Assembly (NCBI GenBank): GCA_020633295.1
Contig: JACKDW010000002.1
Span: forward strand, 992,001 to 1,056,000
Reading direction: 5' to 3'
DNA length: 64,000 nucleotides
Origin: Myxococcales bacterium
GTDB lineage: Bacteria; Myxococcota_A; Polyangia; Nannocystales; Nannocystaceae
Shown here: in pieces, positions 1 through 8,833 of the stretch
Position numbering within the stretch: position 1 is the stretch's first letter
Layout of the letters: each line of letters begins with the position of its first letter
Translations under genes and position numbers: made by a program
Notes under the pieces: model-generated
Told to the model about the DNA's origin: nothing
Database searches by the model: none
Seen by the model: the letters and a program-made list of their open reading frames with translations, nothing else

Positions 1-755
1 ATGAACTGCTGCTTGTCGATCAGCGCGGTGATCTCTTGGAGGTGCTTGTCGGCCCGCGGGATGTCGTCGTCGCCGTGGATCCCGAGCTGCCCGCGCTGCA
101 CTCGCGTCGCCGTGCCGACGCCGCCCTCGAGCGTCGGTCGGGACGAGCCCACCGCGTCGCGCCAGTTGCCCGCGCGGTCGGAGACGAAGGTGCCCTGGGG
201 CGCCGAGACGCGGCGGAGCTTGCTGTCGGTGACGGCGAGCGAGCGGCGGATCAAGACCTTGCCCTCGAGGCAGCGATCGTCGAACTCCTCCTCGTACTCG
301 TCGTCCTCCTCGTATCGGTAGTACAGCCGGCTCACGGGCGCGTTGCGCCAGTCGACGATCGAGAGGCCGTCGCCGTCGTCGAGCAGCGTGCGCTTGCCGA
401 TCAAGACGTCGCGCTTGCGCGAGGTCCTGGCCTCGCGCAGGCGCAGGTGACCGAAGTACGGGCTGCTCGGATCGACGGGGAGGTCGCGCCCGTGACCGCG
501 CGAGCGGTTCAAGGCGGCGACCTGGTGCATCTGATCGACGAGCGAGGCGATGTCTTCCTCCTTGGCCTCGGCGATCGCGTCGCGGAGCTCGATGAGCTGC
601 GCGTCGAGGTTCTCGAATTGCTCGGGCGCCTGGGCGGCGACCCGGTCCAAGCGCGCCAGCAAGCGCTCGAGAATCTGACGCTCTTCAGCGACGATGCGTC
701 GCCCCTCCGGGCTCAAGCCCACGGCGTCGTCCTGCTCCTGGATGTCCTGCGACAC
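1..755 (-). CDS. HelD-like superfamily 1 DNA helicase, N-terminal part (cut by window edge)
   Basis: This is the first ~251 residues of a protein that runs off the left edge, so no stop is present. The N-terminus (roughly residues 5-75) is a charged, probably coiled-coil segment. It is followed by PYFGHLRLRE, then VLIGKRTLLDD, IVDWRNAPVSRLYYRYEEDD and KVLIRRSLAV. These blocks match the pattern of HelD (helicase IV-like proteins that bind RNA polymerase or DNA): YFGR, YIGK, DWRAPVS and a basic strand. The last visible residues, ITALIDKQQF, resemble the Q-motif that precedes Walker A, so the ATPase core lies outside the window. The start is a GTG. A TTG lies 15 codons upstream in frame, and I see no clear ribosome-binding site, so the start is uncertain. 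The family call rests on motif order only. Confidence 0.75.
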   Translation of the reverse strand, partial: MSQDIQEQDDAVGLSPEGRRIVAEERQILERLLARLDRVAAQAPEQFENLDAQLIELRDAIAEAKEEDIASLVDQMHQVAALNRSRGHGRDLPVDPSSPYFGHLRLREARTSRKRDVLIGKRTLLDDGDGLSIVDWRNAPVSRLYYRYEEDDEYEEEFDDRCLEGKVLIRRSLAVTDSKLRRVSAPQGTFVSDRAGNWRDAVGSSRPTLEGGVGTATRVQRGQLGIHGDDDIPRADKHLQEITALIDKQQF

Positions 756-860
756 GATCTGTGTGCATAGCAAATGCGTACAGGTCAAACCAGCGCGCCC
801 TCGCCGGCCTCGGGCCCCGCTCGCAGCATCGCGCGCGGTCACCGGCCGCGGGCCCGCGCG

Positions 861-894
861 AACCAAAAACGACGCCACCCTGAGGGGTGGCGTC
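861..894 (-). terminator. Rho-independent terminator of the VWA protein gene
   Basis: A perfect 10-bp stem, GACGCCACCC pairing with GGGTGGCGTC around a 4-base loop, is followed on the minus strand by GTTTTTGGTT. It lies about 65 bases past the stop of the gene at 959-3637 and upstream of the helicase gene, so it should separate the two transcripts. Confidence 0.85.
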
Positions 895-958
895 GCTCGT
901 TCAGGCCGCCTTGTTACCCGGCGGCGTCAGGTTTGATCGCGCGGTCGCGCAGTCGCGC

Positions 959-3637
959 TCAGGCGCTGCGACGACGGCGGCGGATGAAGCCGGCGAAGCC
1001 GAGCGCGAACACGGTGCCGAGCAGCCCGCGGGTCTTGCCCTCGAGGTCCTGCTCGACGGCGCAGCCGCAGCCCTCGTCGTCCTGACCGCTGCCGGCGCTG
1101 TCGGTGCCCGAGTCAGAGTCGGTGTCGTCGTCGTCATCGTCGTCGTCACCCGGGCCGGCCGTGGTCGACGGCGAGGAGTCGGTGCCGCCGTCCGTGCCAC
1201 CGTCGGAGGTCGAGGTGCCCGGGTCCGTGGTGGGATCCACGGGCGTGCACACGTCGTCGATGCACTCCTCATCCGCGGCGCAGACCGAGGGATCCTCGGT
1301 GCAGGTCGGCGGACGGCACTCACCGGTCTCGGTGTTGCAGATCTGGTTGCCAGGGCAGTCGTCATCGCTCGTGCAGAGGTCGGGCACGCACTCGCTGTCG
1401 ACGCAGACGAGGCCGTCCGCGCAGTCAGAGTCGTCGGTGCACGGACCCGGCACGCAGATGCCGTTGTCCACGTCGCAGATCTCCGGCGGCTGCGCGCCAC
1501 CGTCGCAGTGCGAGTCGTCGGTGCACGGACCCGGCACGCAGACGTTGTCCTGGCAGATCTCGGGCGGGTTGGCGCCCTGATCGCAGTCCGAGTCGTCGAT
1601 GCAGTCGCCGATCGGCTCACACGAGCCGACGGGCGAGTTCATCGGCTTCATGCAGTACTCACCCATGGCGCAGTCGGAGTCCTGGGTGCAGCCGCTCTGC
1701 GGATCCATCTCGCCGGTGGTCGGCTCGGGGTTCTTCGAGCAGTCGTTGAACTGACAGCACGGGTCGAAGCTGACGCTCTCGATGATGGTCTTGAGCGCCA
1801 ACTCAAGCTCGGCCTGGTTGTTCGCGTCGTAGGCCATGCCGGTGCCGCCCCACATGGCCATGTTGTTGAGCTGCGTCTGCGCCTGCGGCGAGTTGACGCC
1901 GTCACCGAGGCCGATGACGTAGGTCGGGATGCCGTCAGAGAACATCTGCTGCAGCTCGGCCTGGACCTGCGCGTCGGTCGAGTAGCCGTTGTACTGACCG
2001 TCGGTGATCAAGAGGTTGATGTAGGCCGTGGTGTCGTTGGCCTGCATGTTCATGACCGCCTGCGTGTGGTAGGCGGACTGGTTGTTCTTGATCAGCTGGA
2101 GGCCGAGGTGCGTGAACGTACCCGAGCCCGAGCAGATGTTGTTGTTACCACCCGGGAAGTCGCACTTCGGCATGTGCGCGTAGGTGTCGTCGTCGAAGCC
2201 CGGGCCGTCCGGGTTATCGTTCGGGCTCGGCGAGCCGCCGACGATCGCCGGGAAGTTCCAGTTGATCGGCGAGCCGGCCCACGGCGTGTCACACGAGTCG
2301 CCGGTGATGATCGCGTTCATCGGCGTCTGCGGGAACATGTTGAGGATCGAGTAGTCGTAGTCCGGGCAGCTCGGATCCGAGACCTCGGGCGACAGGGCCC
2401 AGTAGAAGTTGTCCTGGTGGCAGGGGCCGTACTGGACGAGGACCTGCTGCTCACCGGGCGCCGGGCTGTTGTGACCGAAGACCGAGAGGCCCAGGTACAC
2501 GAGGTCCTCGACCTTGTTGCCCGTGGGCATCATGTTGTCGTCGAGGATGTCCTGCTCGAACAGCGACTGGTTCTGGTTGTCAGGATCGCCCGCGAGCGCG
2601 AAGCGAGTCTGATCCCAGCCCGACTCGCCCTTGGCCGCCGGCATGGTGCCGCCGCCCGCGTTGAGCATGGACGACGAGGCGTCCGCGAGGATCATGATGC
2701 GCGGCAGGCCGCCGATGCAGTTCGGGACGATGACGCTGTCCTTGATGTCCTGGATGACGGCCTGGACCGCAGCGAGCAGCGCGAGCTGGTTGTCCGCGGT
2801 GATCGCCTGGTCGGTGCCACCGGCCGCAGCCAGCTCGTCGGCGAGCGCCTGCGCGTTGCCGCCGAGGTCGCCGAAGTAGACGACGTAGGTCGGCACGTTG
2901 ATCGGCGGGGCGCCGATGCCGTTGTTGAACATGTCGGCCGCGGTGTTCGACGGGTCGTGCTGGGCGCTCTGGCCCTGCCCCTGCGGGTTGGTCCACTCAC
3001 CGTCGGTGAGCACCATCTGCAGGTACGCGCGGTTGTCCAGGTTGGGCGCGTTGTCGGGGTGATTGGCGTAGTCACCCTCCATGAGCTCCTTCGACTTGAG
3101 GAGCGCGCCGTTGGTCCAGGTGCCGATGCCGACGAGGTTGCCGTCGATGGGCGCCGGCGTGCCGTCGAGGGAGTCGACGACCTCCTGGCCGTTACAGGGC
3201 TTGTAGTCGTTGTTGTCGTCGTACCAGAGCACGTCGACGGACTGGCCGTCGACGATGCCGGAGCCGTCGTTCGGGATCGTGGTCCCGTCGTTCCCGGGAT
3301 CGGGGTCATGCCCGAAGCGCATGAGGCCGACGAACATGTTCTTCGAAACGAAGCTCATGTCCGCGGTCATCAGCGTCTGGACGACGCCCTTCTCGGCCTG
3401 CCACCGAGTGACGTTGTCCATCGGGTCGCCGAAGGTGTTGTTCATGGACGTCGAGTAGTCCAGGATGATCATGAAGACCGGCTTCTTGAATGTGCACTGG
3501 TCTTCCATGGGGCAGTCGTCGGCCGCGGTCGCCGGCTTCTCGGCGTTCGTCCCCATGAACGCGAGGCCGAGACCTGCGAGGAGTCCGGCCTGAATGCCGA
3601 TCCGCTTCCATGAACCGAGCAAGTTGAGACGCTTCAT
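959..3637 (-). CDS. Secreted protein with two VWA domains, Cys-rich repeats and MYXO-CTERM-like tail
   Basis: 892 residues. A signal peptide is visible (basic start, hydrophobic residues ~15-29). Two von Willebrand A domains follow. The first has the metal-binding motif DYSTS at residue ~60. The second has DASSS at ~320. Residues ~630-830 hold about six Cys-rich units of the type CTDDSDC-CVDSECVPG, then a Thr/Gly/Asp linker with an eight-Asp run near 836. The end (GCGCAVEQ, a hydrophobic stretch, then RRRRRSA) fits the MYXO-CTERM sorting signal, in which a Cys is processed and lipidated before display on the cell surface. VWA domains usually bind protein ligands through Mg2+. No partner gene is adjacent. 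A terminator follows at 861-894. A purine-rich AGAGAGGA lies 10-17 bases before the ATG. The specific ligand or role is unknown. Confidence 0.9.
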   Translation of the reverse strand: MKRLNLLGSWKRIGIQAGLLAGLGLAFMGTNAEKPATAADDCPMEDQCTFKKPVFMIILDYSTSMNNTFGDPMDNVTRWQAEKGVVQTLMTADMSFVSKNMFVGLMRFGHDPDPGNDGTTIPNDGSGIVDGQSVDVLWYDDNNDYKPCNGQEVVDSLDGTPAPIDGNLVGIGTWTNGALLKSKELMEGDYANHPDNAPNLDNRAYLQMVLTDGEWTNPQGQGQSAQHDPSNTAADMFNNGIGAPPINVPTYVVYFGDLGGNAQALADELAAAGGTDQAITADNQLALLAAVQAVIQDIKDSVIVPNCIGGLPRIMILADASSSMLNAGGGTMPAAKGESGWDQTRFALAGDPDNQNQSLFEQDILDDNMMPTGNKVEDLVYLGLSVFGHNSPAPGEQQVLVQYGPCHQDNFYWALSPEVSDPSCPDYDYSILNMFPQTPMNAIITGDSCDTPWAGSPINWNFPAIVGGSPSPNDNPDGPGFDDDTYAHMPKCDFPGGNNNICSGSGTFTHLGLQLIKNNQSAYHTQAVMNMQANDTTAYINLLITDGQYNGYSTDAQVQAELQQMFSDGIPTYVIGLGDGVNSPQAQTQLNNMAMWGGTGMAYDANNQAELELALKTIIESVSFDPCCQFNDCSKNPEPTTGEMDPQSGCTQDSDCAMGEYCMKPMNSPVGSCEPIGDCIDDSDCDQGANPPEICQDNVCVPGPCTDDSHCDGGAQPPEICDVDNGICVPGPCTDDSDCADGLVCVDSECVPDLCTSDDDCPGNQICNTETGECRPPTCTEDPSVCAADEECIDDVCTPVDPTTDPGTSTSDGGTDGGTDSSPSTTAGPGDDDDDDDDTDSDSGTDSAGSGQDDEGCGCAVEQDLEGKTRGLLGTVFALGFAGFIRRRRRSA

Positions 3638-4009
3638 CGCTCTTGTAGTCCTCTCTATTGGATTGCAAGGCCCCCCCGACGCCGGAAGGGCGAACGACGA
3701 CGCGGGTTCCCACGCCCAACGTCGTCAATTTTTGGCTGGGTTTGATCCCCCCTGTCCTCGAGGGACGTTACGCGAGCGATGTTTGGGCGTCAACTTGCTC
3801 GTGCGGGCTGATCAAGGGTTTGCACCGGCCGCGGAGGTCCGTCGAGAACACGAGCGCGGCGTGAACCAACACACACACAATTGCCGCGCGAAGGGACCGG
3901 CCGGGTGTCCCGCCGTCGCACCGAGAGCTGCCGCCGCGGGCGGTCACGCCATGGAGCGAATGGGGTACGGTTACCCGCGCCAGCCGCGATCGTCGGTGCG
4001 CAGCTCACC
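3638..4009. other. Divergent intergenic region (VWA gene / M28 peptidase gene)
   Basis: 372 bases between two divergent starts. Coding-like frames here are short and lack the third-position G/C bias of the neighbours. It presumably carries both promoters, but I found no convincing -35/-10 pair. A T-run (ATTTTTGG at 3728-3735) and a C-run at 3671-3677 are the only visible irregularities. Confidence 0.5.
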
Positions 4010-6157
4010 ATGGTCCACGTCCCCGTCTCCCCGTCTGCTCCCCTTGGTGTTATCCGCCGTCCTCGTGATCCCAGCCACTCTCGCGACCGTGGCCAAACGC
4101 GACAGCGGTGGCTCCCACTCGCGCTGGTGAGCTTCGCGCTGACGACGAGCGCGTGCACCCGCACTGCCGACTCGACCAGCCCGAACACGCCGGTCGACAC
4201 CAGCGCGACGGCCCCGACGCGCGCCGAGCTCGCGATCCCGGCTCCGCTTCCGCTCGACGGTGCGCGCATGCTCGCGGATATCAGCTACCTGGCCGACGAC
4301 GAGCTGCAGGGTCGCTTCACGCTCAGCCCGGAGCTCGCGGTCGCGGCCTCGTGGATCGCGGACCGATATCAAGCGCTCGGATTGGCCCCGAGCCCTGGCG
4401 CGACCTCGAGCGCGGCCGGGGAGCCGGCGAGCTACAGCGTTCCGTTTGCGCTCACGACGGGGCTGCGCGTGCTCTCGCCGCCGACGCTGTCGGTCGCGCG
4501 CGGGGCCGGCCGCGCGCGCGCGATCCCGGCGTCCGCCTTCTCGCCGACCGAGCTCAGCAGCACCGGGACCGCGAGCGGCCCGCTCGTGTTCGTGGGCTAC
4601 GCCGCGCAGGCGCAGGCGCCCGCGAACGAGGAGGAAGAGAATACGAGCGAGCAAGGAGCGAGCGCTGAGGGCGAGGCGCCGCTCGCCTATGACGACCTCG
4701 CGGGCCTCGACCTCAAGGGCAAAATCGCCATCGTCCTGCTCGAGGCGCCGAGGCGACCCGACGTCCGCCGGTTCTTCACGCTGATGCAGGAGGAAGCGTC
4801 GAGCTTCGAAAGCGCGGCCGAGCCCCTGCGCGCGGCCAAGGACGCCGACGGGCTCCGTGCGCTGCACAAGCGGAGCAAGCAGCGCATCGTCGCCATGCTC
4901 GCGCCGTTCATGCCGGGCGAGGACCTCGACCGCGAGCTGTGGCCGATGCCGGAGGACGCGCTAACGCTCAAGCTCGACCTGCAGACCATGCTCGCGTCGC
5001 TCATGCGCAAGGCGGCGTCGCTCGGCGGCCCGCAGTTCGGCTTCGGCGAGGGCGCCCTGACGACCAAGGTGAAGCGCCTCGCCGACGCCGGAGCCGTCGG
5101 CGTGATCGCGGTGCGCGGGCCCCGGAGCTTCGTCACCCCCGAGGACAAGTCGAAGGACGCGCTCCCTGACCTAAAAAAAATCCGCCCGACCGCGTCGGGT
5201 GGCGCCACTGTAATTCCCGTCGTTCAGATGAAGTGGTCGGCGGCCGACCGCTACCTGCGAATCGGGCGAAAAAACCAGAAGATCTCCCAGCTGCAGGAGG
5301 AGATCGACACGGCGCTCGAGCCCCGCTCAGTTTCGCTCGACGGCGTGACCGCGTCCATCTCGGCGCAGCTCGAGCCGATCAAGAGCCAGGTCCCCAACGT
5401 GCTCGCGGCGCTGCCGGGCACGGACCTCGCCGACGAGATCGTGATGATCGGCGCCCACTATGATCACATCGGCGTCGACCTGGAGGACGGCGCGTCGCTC
5501 GGCTCCTGCTCGCGGGTCGGCGAGGGCGACGCGGTCGACCGCGTGTGCAACGGCGCCGACGACAACGCCAGCGGGACCGCGATGGTCCTCGAGCTCGCGC
5601 GCGCGTGGGTCGAGTCCGGGGTCAAGCCGCGTCGCACCGTCGTCTTCGCGCACTTCGCCGGCGAGGAGCTGGGGCTGTTCGGCTCGCGCGCGCTCGCCGA
5701 CGCGCCGCCCTTCGAGCTCGACCGGATCAAGGCGGTCGTCAACCTCGACATGGTCGGGCGCCTCGGTCGTCGCGGCCTGGCGATCGGCGGGATCGCCTCG
5801 GGTGACTCGTGGATGCCGCTGCTGGACGCGATCGGCAACAACGAGATGACCGTGATCTACGAGGGCGGCGTGGCGACGCGCAGCGATCACGCGAGCTTCT
5901 ACCGCAAGGAGATCCCGGTGCTGTTCTTCTTCACCGGGGTCCACAACGACTATCACCGGCCGACCGACCACACCGACAAGATCAACGTCGAGGGCATGAC
6001 GTCGATCGGCGCGATCGTGTCCCAGGTGATGCTCGCGCTCGGCGACGGCTACGCGATCCGCTACCAGCAACCTGGCCCGAAGGGCGGGTTGATGGAAGGC
6101 CTGCCGGGCAGCGATCCCGACTCGCTGATCAAGAAGGTCAAGGCTCCGCGGTCATAG
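4010..6157 (+). CDS. M28 family zinc metallopeptidase, predicted lipoprotein
   Basis: About 715 residues from this ATG. The frame is open back to 3881, but codon use before ~4110 is unlike coding sequence. The segment LPLALVSFALTTSAC is a lipoprotein signal with a cysteine, so the enzyme should be anchored outside the cytoplasm. A protease-associated-like segment (YDDLAGLDLKGKIAIVLL) precedes the catalytic domain. M28 di-zinc ligands are visible in order: AHYDH, GADDNASGTA, FAGEELGLFGS (catalytic Glu), VNLDMVG and SDHASFY. This set is complete, so aminopeptidase or carboxypeptidase activity on extracytoplasmic peptides is expected; the substrate cannot be told. The last 20 bases overlap tail-to-tail with the HTTM gene on the other strand. 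The odd long N-terminal stretch before the signal makes the start uncertain. Confidence 0.88.
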   Translation: MVHVPVSPSAPLGVIRRPRDPSHSRDRGQTRQRWLPLALVSFALTTSACTRTADSTSPNTPVDTSATAPTRAELAIPAPLPLDGARMLADISYLADDELQGRFTLSPELAVAASWIADRYQALGLAPSPGATSSAAGEPASYSVPFALTTGLRVLSPPTLSVARGAGRARAIPASAFSPTELSSTGTASGPLVFVGYAAQAQAPANEEEENTSEQGASAEGEAPLAYDDLAGLDLKGKIAIVLLEAPRRPDVRRFFTLMQEEASSFESAAEPLRAAKDADGLRALHKRSKQRIVAMLAPFMPGEDLDRELWPMPEDALTLKLDLQTMLASLMRKAASLGGPQFGFGEGALTTKVKRLADAGAVGVIAVRGPRSFVTPEDKSKDALPDLKKIRPTASGGATVIPVVQMKWSAADRYLRIGRKNQKISQLQEEIDTALEPRSVSLDGVTASISAQLEPIKSQVPNVLAALPGTDLADEIVMIGAHYDHIGVDLEDGASLGSCSRVGEGDAVDRVCNGADDNASGTAMVLELARAWVESGVKPRRTVVFAHFAGEELGLFGSRALADAPPFELDRIKAVVNLDMVGRLGRRGLAIGGIASGDSWMPLLDAIGNNEMTVIYEGGVATRSDHASFYRKEIPVLFFFTGVHNDYHRPTDHTDKINVEGMTSIGAIVSQVMLALGDGYAIRYQQPGPKGGLMEGLPGSDPDSLIKKVKAPRS

Positions 6158-7928
6158 GCTCGTCCGCCGCCGCGGCGATCGGCGGATAGACGACGCGCTG
6201 GACGAACCAGCCGACGAGCCAGCGCAGCAGCGGGACCCACGTCAGCGGCGCGAGCGGCCAGAACGCGGGGAAGAGCCGGGCGAGCACGATCCCCGCGCGC
6301 GCGCCGGCGCGCGCGCGCGCCGGGTCGCCGGGCCCGCGCAGGGAGAGCGCACCCGGCGTCGGTGACCGCTCGCGGACGAACACGAGACGACCGCAGAGGT
6401 CCCAGGGTCGCAAGAGCGCGGCCCGACGCAGATCATGCTCGGCGTCGCCGACGTAGATCTGGCACGGAGGTCGCGGCGCGCGTCGCCGCAACCGCGCCAG
6501 GGACAGGCGCTGACGCCACGAGAGTTCGGGGTCCGGGCGGGTGCCGAGCCACCACCACACGCGCTCGAGATCGTCGCTCGAGAGCCAGACGAGGTAGGGC
6601 GCGATCATCACCTGCACGAAGATGCCGACGTTGAGCAGGATCTCGATGCCGAGGTGGAACAGCAGACCGCACCCCAGCCACAGCCGTCGTCCGAGCACGC
6701 CGCCGAGGAGCACGCGGCGCGTGCGTTCGGGCTGGGCGCGCCGCAGCCAGCGGTACACGGCGATCGCGAGCGGCGGGAGCCCGAGCACGGTAAGGCTGCA
6801 CAGCGCGCCCGTCGAGGGCCTGTTGAAGTGCCACCAGGCGACCTTCTGGATGTAGTAGTAGCCGATGAGGTAGGCGAGGCCGGCGCCGCAGACCAGCGCG
6901 AGCGAGAGGATCACGTAGGACGCGATCCGGACGGGCCGCGCCTGCGCGTCGCCGACCCACACGCCGCGGGCGCGCTCGTCCTCGTACACGCGGAGGGCGC
7001 TGCCGAGGATCGCGAGCGGGAACAGCAGCTCCCACAGCAGCGTCACGCGGGCGCCGATCGGGAGGATCCACAGCCGCTGCAGCCAGGTCACGACGATGAT
7101 CTGTTCGGGGAAGCGAATGAAGTGCTCGAGCGAGGCCGCGTAGTAGAGCGCGGTGCCGTCGCGCCAGGACGCGCCGGTCTTGAGCAGCCCGGACGTGCAG
7201 TAGATGATCACGAGCTGCAGCATCATCAGGTGCGTCGTCCACGACGGGATCAGCCGCCTCGGCGGCGGCGGCTCGCCGGCGACGACGGCCCGTCGGTAGC
7301 GACGCCAGGCGTCGAGCGAGTACGCCTCGCCCCAGCGGCTGAGCATCCCGAGGAACAGGAACACGCGCATCGCCGTGTCCGCGCCGCTGTAGAACACGAG
7401 GTTGTGGCGATAGAGCGTGTCGACGAGCACCCAGGTCACGACGGTCGTCACGCGCGTGCGCACGCCGAGCGTCATCAACGCGGCGGAGAGGATGGCGAGG
7501 ATCAGGATCGCGAAGACGAACGGCGGGTCGCTGCGGAAGTGAAGCAGCGAGAAGCTGCGCCAGAGCGCGGGCAGCAGGTCGTAGGCGTGTTCAAAGCCGT
7601 GCTGGGGATCCCATAGATGGGCGAGCGCGCCGCCGTAGCGCATGCGCGCGTGCTTGGTCAGCCACAGGCCCTCGTCGCTGAACAGGAAGCGCGCGAAGGG
7701 CAGGAGGTCGATCAGCGTCCACAGCACGACGACGCCGAAGCCGACGCGAAACAGCCCGAGCGGCCGCGGATCGCAGCGCGCGAACCACAGCCGCGCCCAG
7801 AGGTCGCGCCGGACGCAGAAGAACAGCCCGACGAGCACGAGCAGCGCCACGAGCAGCGCGGTCGCGACCGTGAGATCGACGGACGCGACGGTCGCTACGA
7901 CTGCGGTGGGACGCGCGACCGCGATCAC
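6138..7928 (-). CDS. HTTM-domain membrane protein (gamma-carboxylase-like), stand-alone
   Basis: About 596 residues, strongly hydrophobic with many predicted membrane segments. Motifs shared with the paralogue at 8834-11530 are PRPLGLFRVGFG, LFSDEGLWLTK, YRHNLVFYSGADT, SGLLKTGASW and GTALYYAASLEHF. This arrangement is typical of HTTM proteins, which share the membrane fold of vitamin K-dependent gamma-carboxylase. The start is a GTG that overlaps the stop of the upstream gene (GTGA, 7925-7928), so the two are translationally coupled. An open frame runs further upstream to 8720, but that part is a shadow of the 300-residue gene. The reaction, if any, is unknown. The acidic-basic C-terminal ~100 residues follow the membrane part and are not recognisable. 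Confidence 0.82.
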   Translation of the reverse strand: MIAVARPTAVVATVASVDLTVATALLVALLVLVGLFFCVRRDLWARLWFARCDPRPLGLFRVGFGVVVLWTLIDLLPFARFLFSDEGLWLTKHARMRYGGALAHLWDPQHGFEHAYDLLPALWRSFSLLHFRSDPPFVFAILILAILSAALMTLGVRTRVTTVVTWVLVDTLYRHNLVFYSGADTAMRVFLFLGMLSRWGEAYSLDAWRRYRRAVVAGEPPPPRRLIPSWTTHLMMLQLVIIYCTSGLLKTGASWRDGTALYYAASLEHFIRFPEQIIVVTWLQRLWILPIGARVTLLWELLFPLAILGSALRVYEDERARGVWVGDAQARPVRIASYVILSLALVCGAGLAYLIGYYYIQKVAWWHFNRPSTGALCSLTVLGLPPLAIAVYRWLRRAQPERTRRVLLGGVLGRRLWLGCGLLFHLGIEILLNVGIFVQVMIAPYLVWLSSDDLERVWWWLGTRPDPELSWRQRLSLARLRRRAPRPPCQIYVGDAEHDLRRAALLRPWDLCGRLVFVRERSPTPGALSLRGPGDPARARAGARAGIVLARLFPAFWPLAPLTWVPLLRWLVGWFVQRVVYPPIAAAADEPMTAEP

Positions 7929-8827
7929 AGGCTGCCGTCCTCCTCGCCCGGGCCGCTGACCGTCGTCGTCCCGTGCGCGCGCGGCCGCGCCACCGCCGGC
8001 GGCGTCACGCCTCGCGGCCGACGCCGTCGAACGCCGCCGTGGGCGCGCGTCCACCAGGTCTCGAGCGGGACGTCGATGAAGCGATCGCCGGGCCCGCCAC
8101 GCGCTGTCTTTCGGGGCAGGCCGTAGCGAACGCGCAGCACGTTGGGGACCTGACCGTGGGGCAGCTCGGCGCACGCGTGCTCGCCGACGATCCGGTGACG
8201 GAGCCTGAGCTGGCGCGGGTGATAACCGTTGGTCTCGATCGCGCGCGCGGGCGGCGGGATCTGGTTCGAGACGTTGACGAACACCACGCGCTCGGCGGGC
8301 TCCCGGTCCAGCAGCCCGCGCATGCGCTGCAGCTCCCAGTCGCGACACACCCAGGCCGCGTACACCGGCAGCATCGCCGGGTCCTGCGTCAGCCGGCGAT
8401 TGAGCTTGCCGAAGCGATCGTAGAACAGGTAGGGGAAGCGCCGCCGCGTGCGGACGTCGTGGCGCAGGTTCCAGCGCTGCCCGCTCGCGTCCTCGACCAG
8501 CACGCGCATGTGAATGTTGCGACGGTGGGGGTTGGGCGCGAACATCTTCCAGGTCTGGATGTTCGAGCTCAGCCGCAGGTATCGATCGCCGCCGAGACCA
8601 CGACCCACGATTTGGCCGACCTGCTCCGCCAGCCCGCGCCCCGGGAGCAGGTGCCCGATCACCGCGAGCAGGTGATAGGCGATGAACAGCCCGAGCAGCG
8701 GGCGCGTGTAGACCTGCCAACCGCGCGGCGGTGACACCGGCGAGGCGTCTGGAGCGAGGCGCTCGGCGGGCAGCGGCGCCTCGAGCAGGCGCCGCGCGGT
8801 CGCGGAGGTCTCATCCGGCGCGGCCAC
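7925..8827 (-). CDS. Membrane-anchored soluble partner of HTTM proteins (WKMFAPNP module)
   Basis: 300 residues. It has one hydrophobic anchor near residues 43-62 (LLGLFIAYHLLAVIGHLL), then a soluble domain starting with NIQTWKMFAPNPHRRN at ~90. It also contains WNLRHDV, RRFPYLFYDRFGKLNRRL, CRDWEL, RVVFVNVSNQIPPP and PNVLRVRYG. The same succession (WKMFAPNPPRSN, WDLQNN, WIWNDRMRKMQRR, CREWYL, KLYTTIPTPE, VFMKERYGY) forms the C-terminal domain of the 898-residue protein encoded just upstream. The gene begins 6 bases after that protein's stop and overlaps the next HTTM gene by 4 bases, so it belongs to one transcription unit. The module's function is not known to me. The C-terminal ~30 residues are low-complexity. 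Confidence 0.8.
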   Translation of the reverse strand: MAAPDETSATARRLLEAPLPAERLAPDASPVSPPRGWQVYTRPLLGLFIAYHLLAVIGHLLPGRGLAEQVGQIVGRGLGGDRYLRLSSNIQTWKMFAPNPHRRNIHMRVLVEDASGQRWNLRHDVRTRRRFPYLFYDRFGKLNRRLTQDPAMLPVYAAWVCRDWELQRMRGLLDREPAERVVFVNVSNQIPPPARAIETNGYHPRQLRLRHRIVGEHACAELPHGQVPNVLRVRYGLPRKTARGGPGDRFIDVPLETWWTRAHGGVRRRRPRGVTPPAVARPRAHGTTTVSGPGEEDGSL

Positions 8828-8833
8828 GGCTGC

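Noticed and set aside
887..3613. 908-codon open frame on the plus strand
   Set aside because: It is exactly antisense to the VWA gene and reads as Arg/Val/Ala/Asp-rich sequence without motifs. The minus strand has signal, domains and terminator.
3881..4009. Longer N-terminus for the M28 peptidase
   Set aside because: Codon use lacks the usual third-position bias and it would put ~100 residues before the signal peptide.
7929..8720. N-terminal extension of the stand-alone HTTM protein
   Set aside because: It overlaps the 300-residue gene in another frame, and the GTGA start at 7928 explains the HTTM gene fully.
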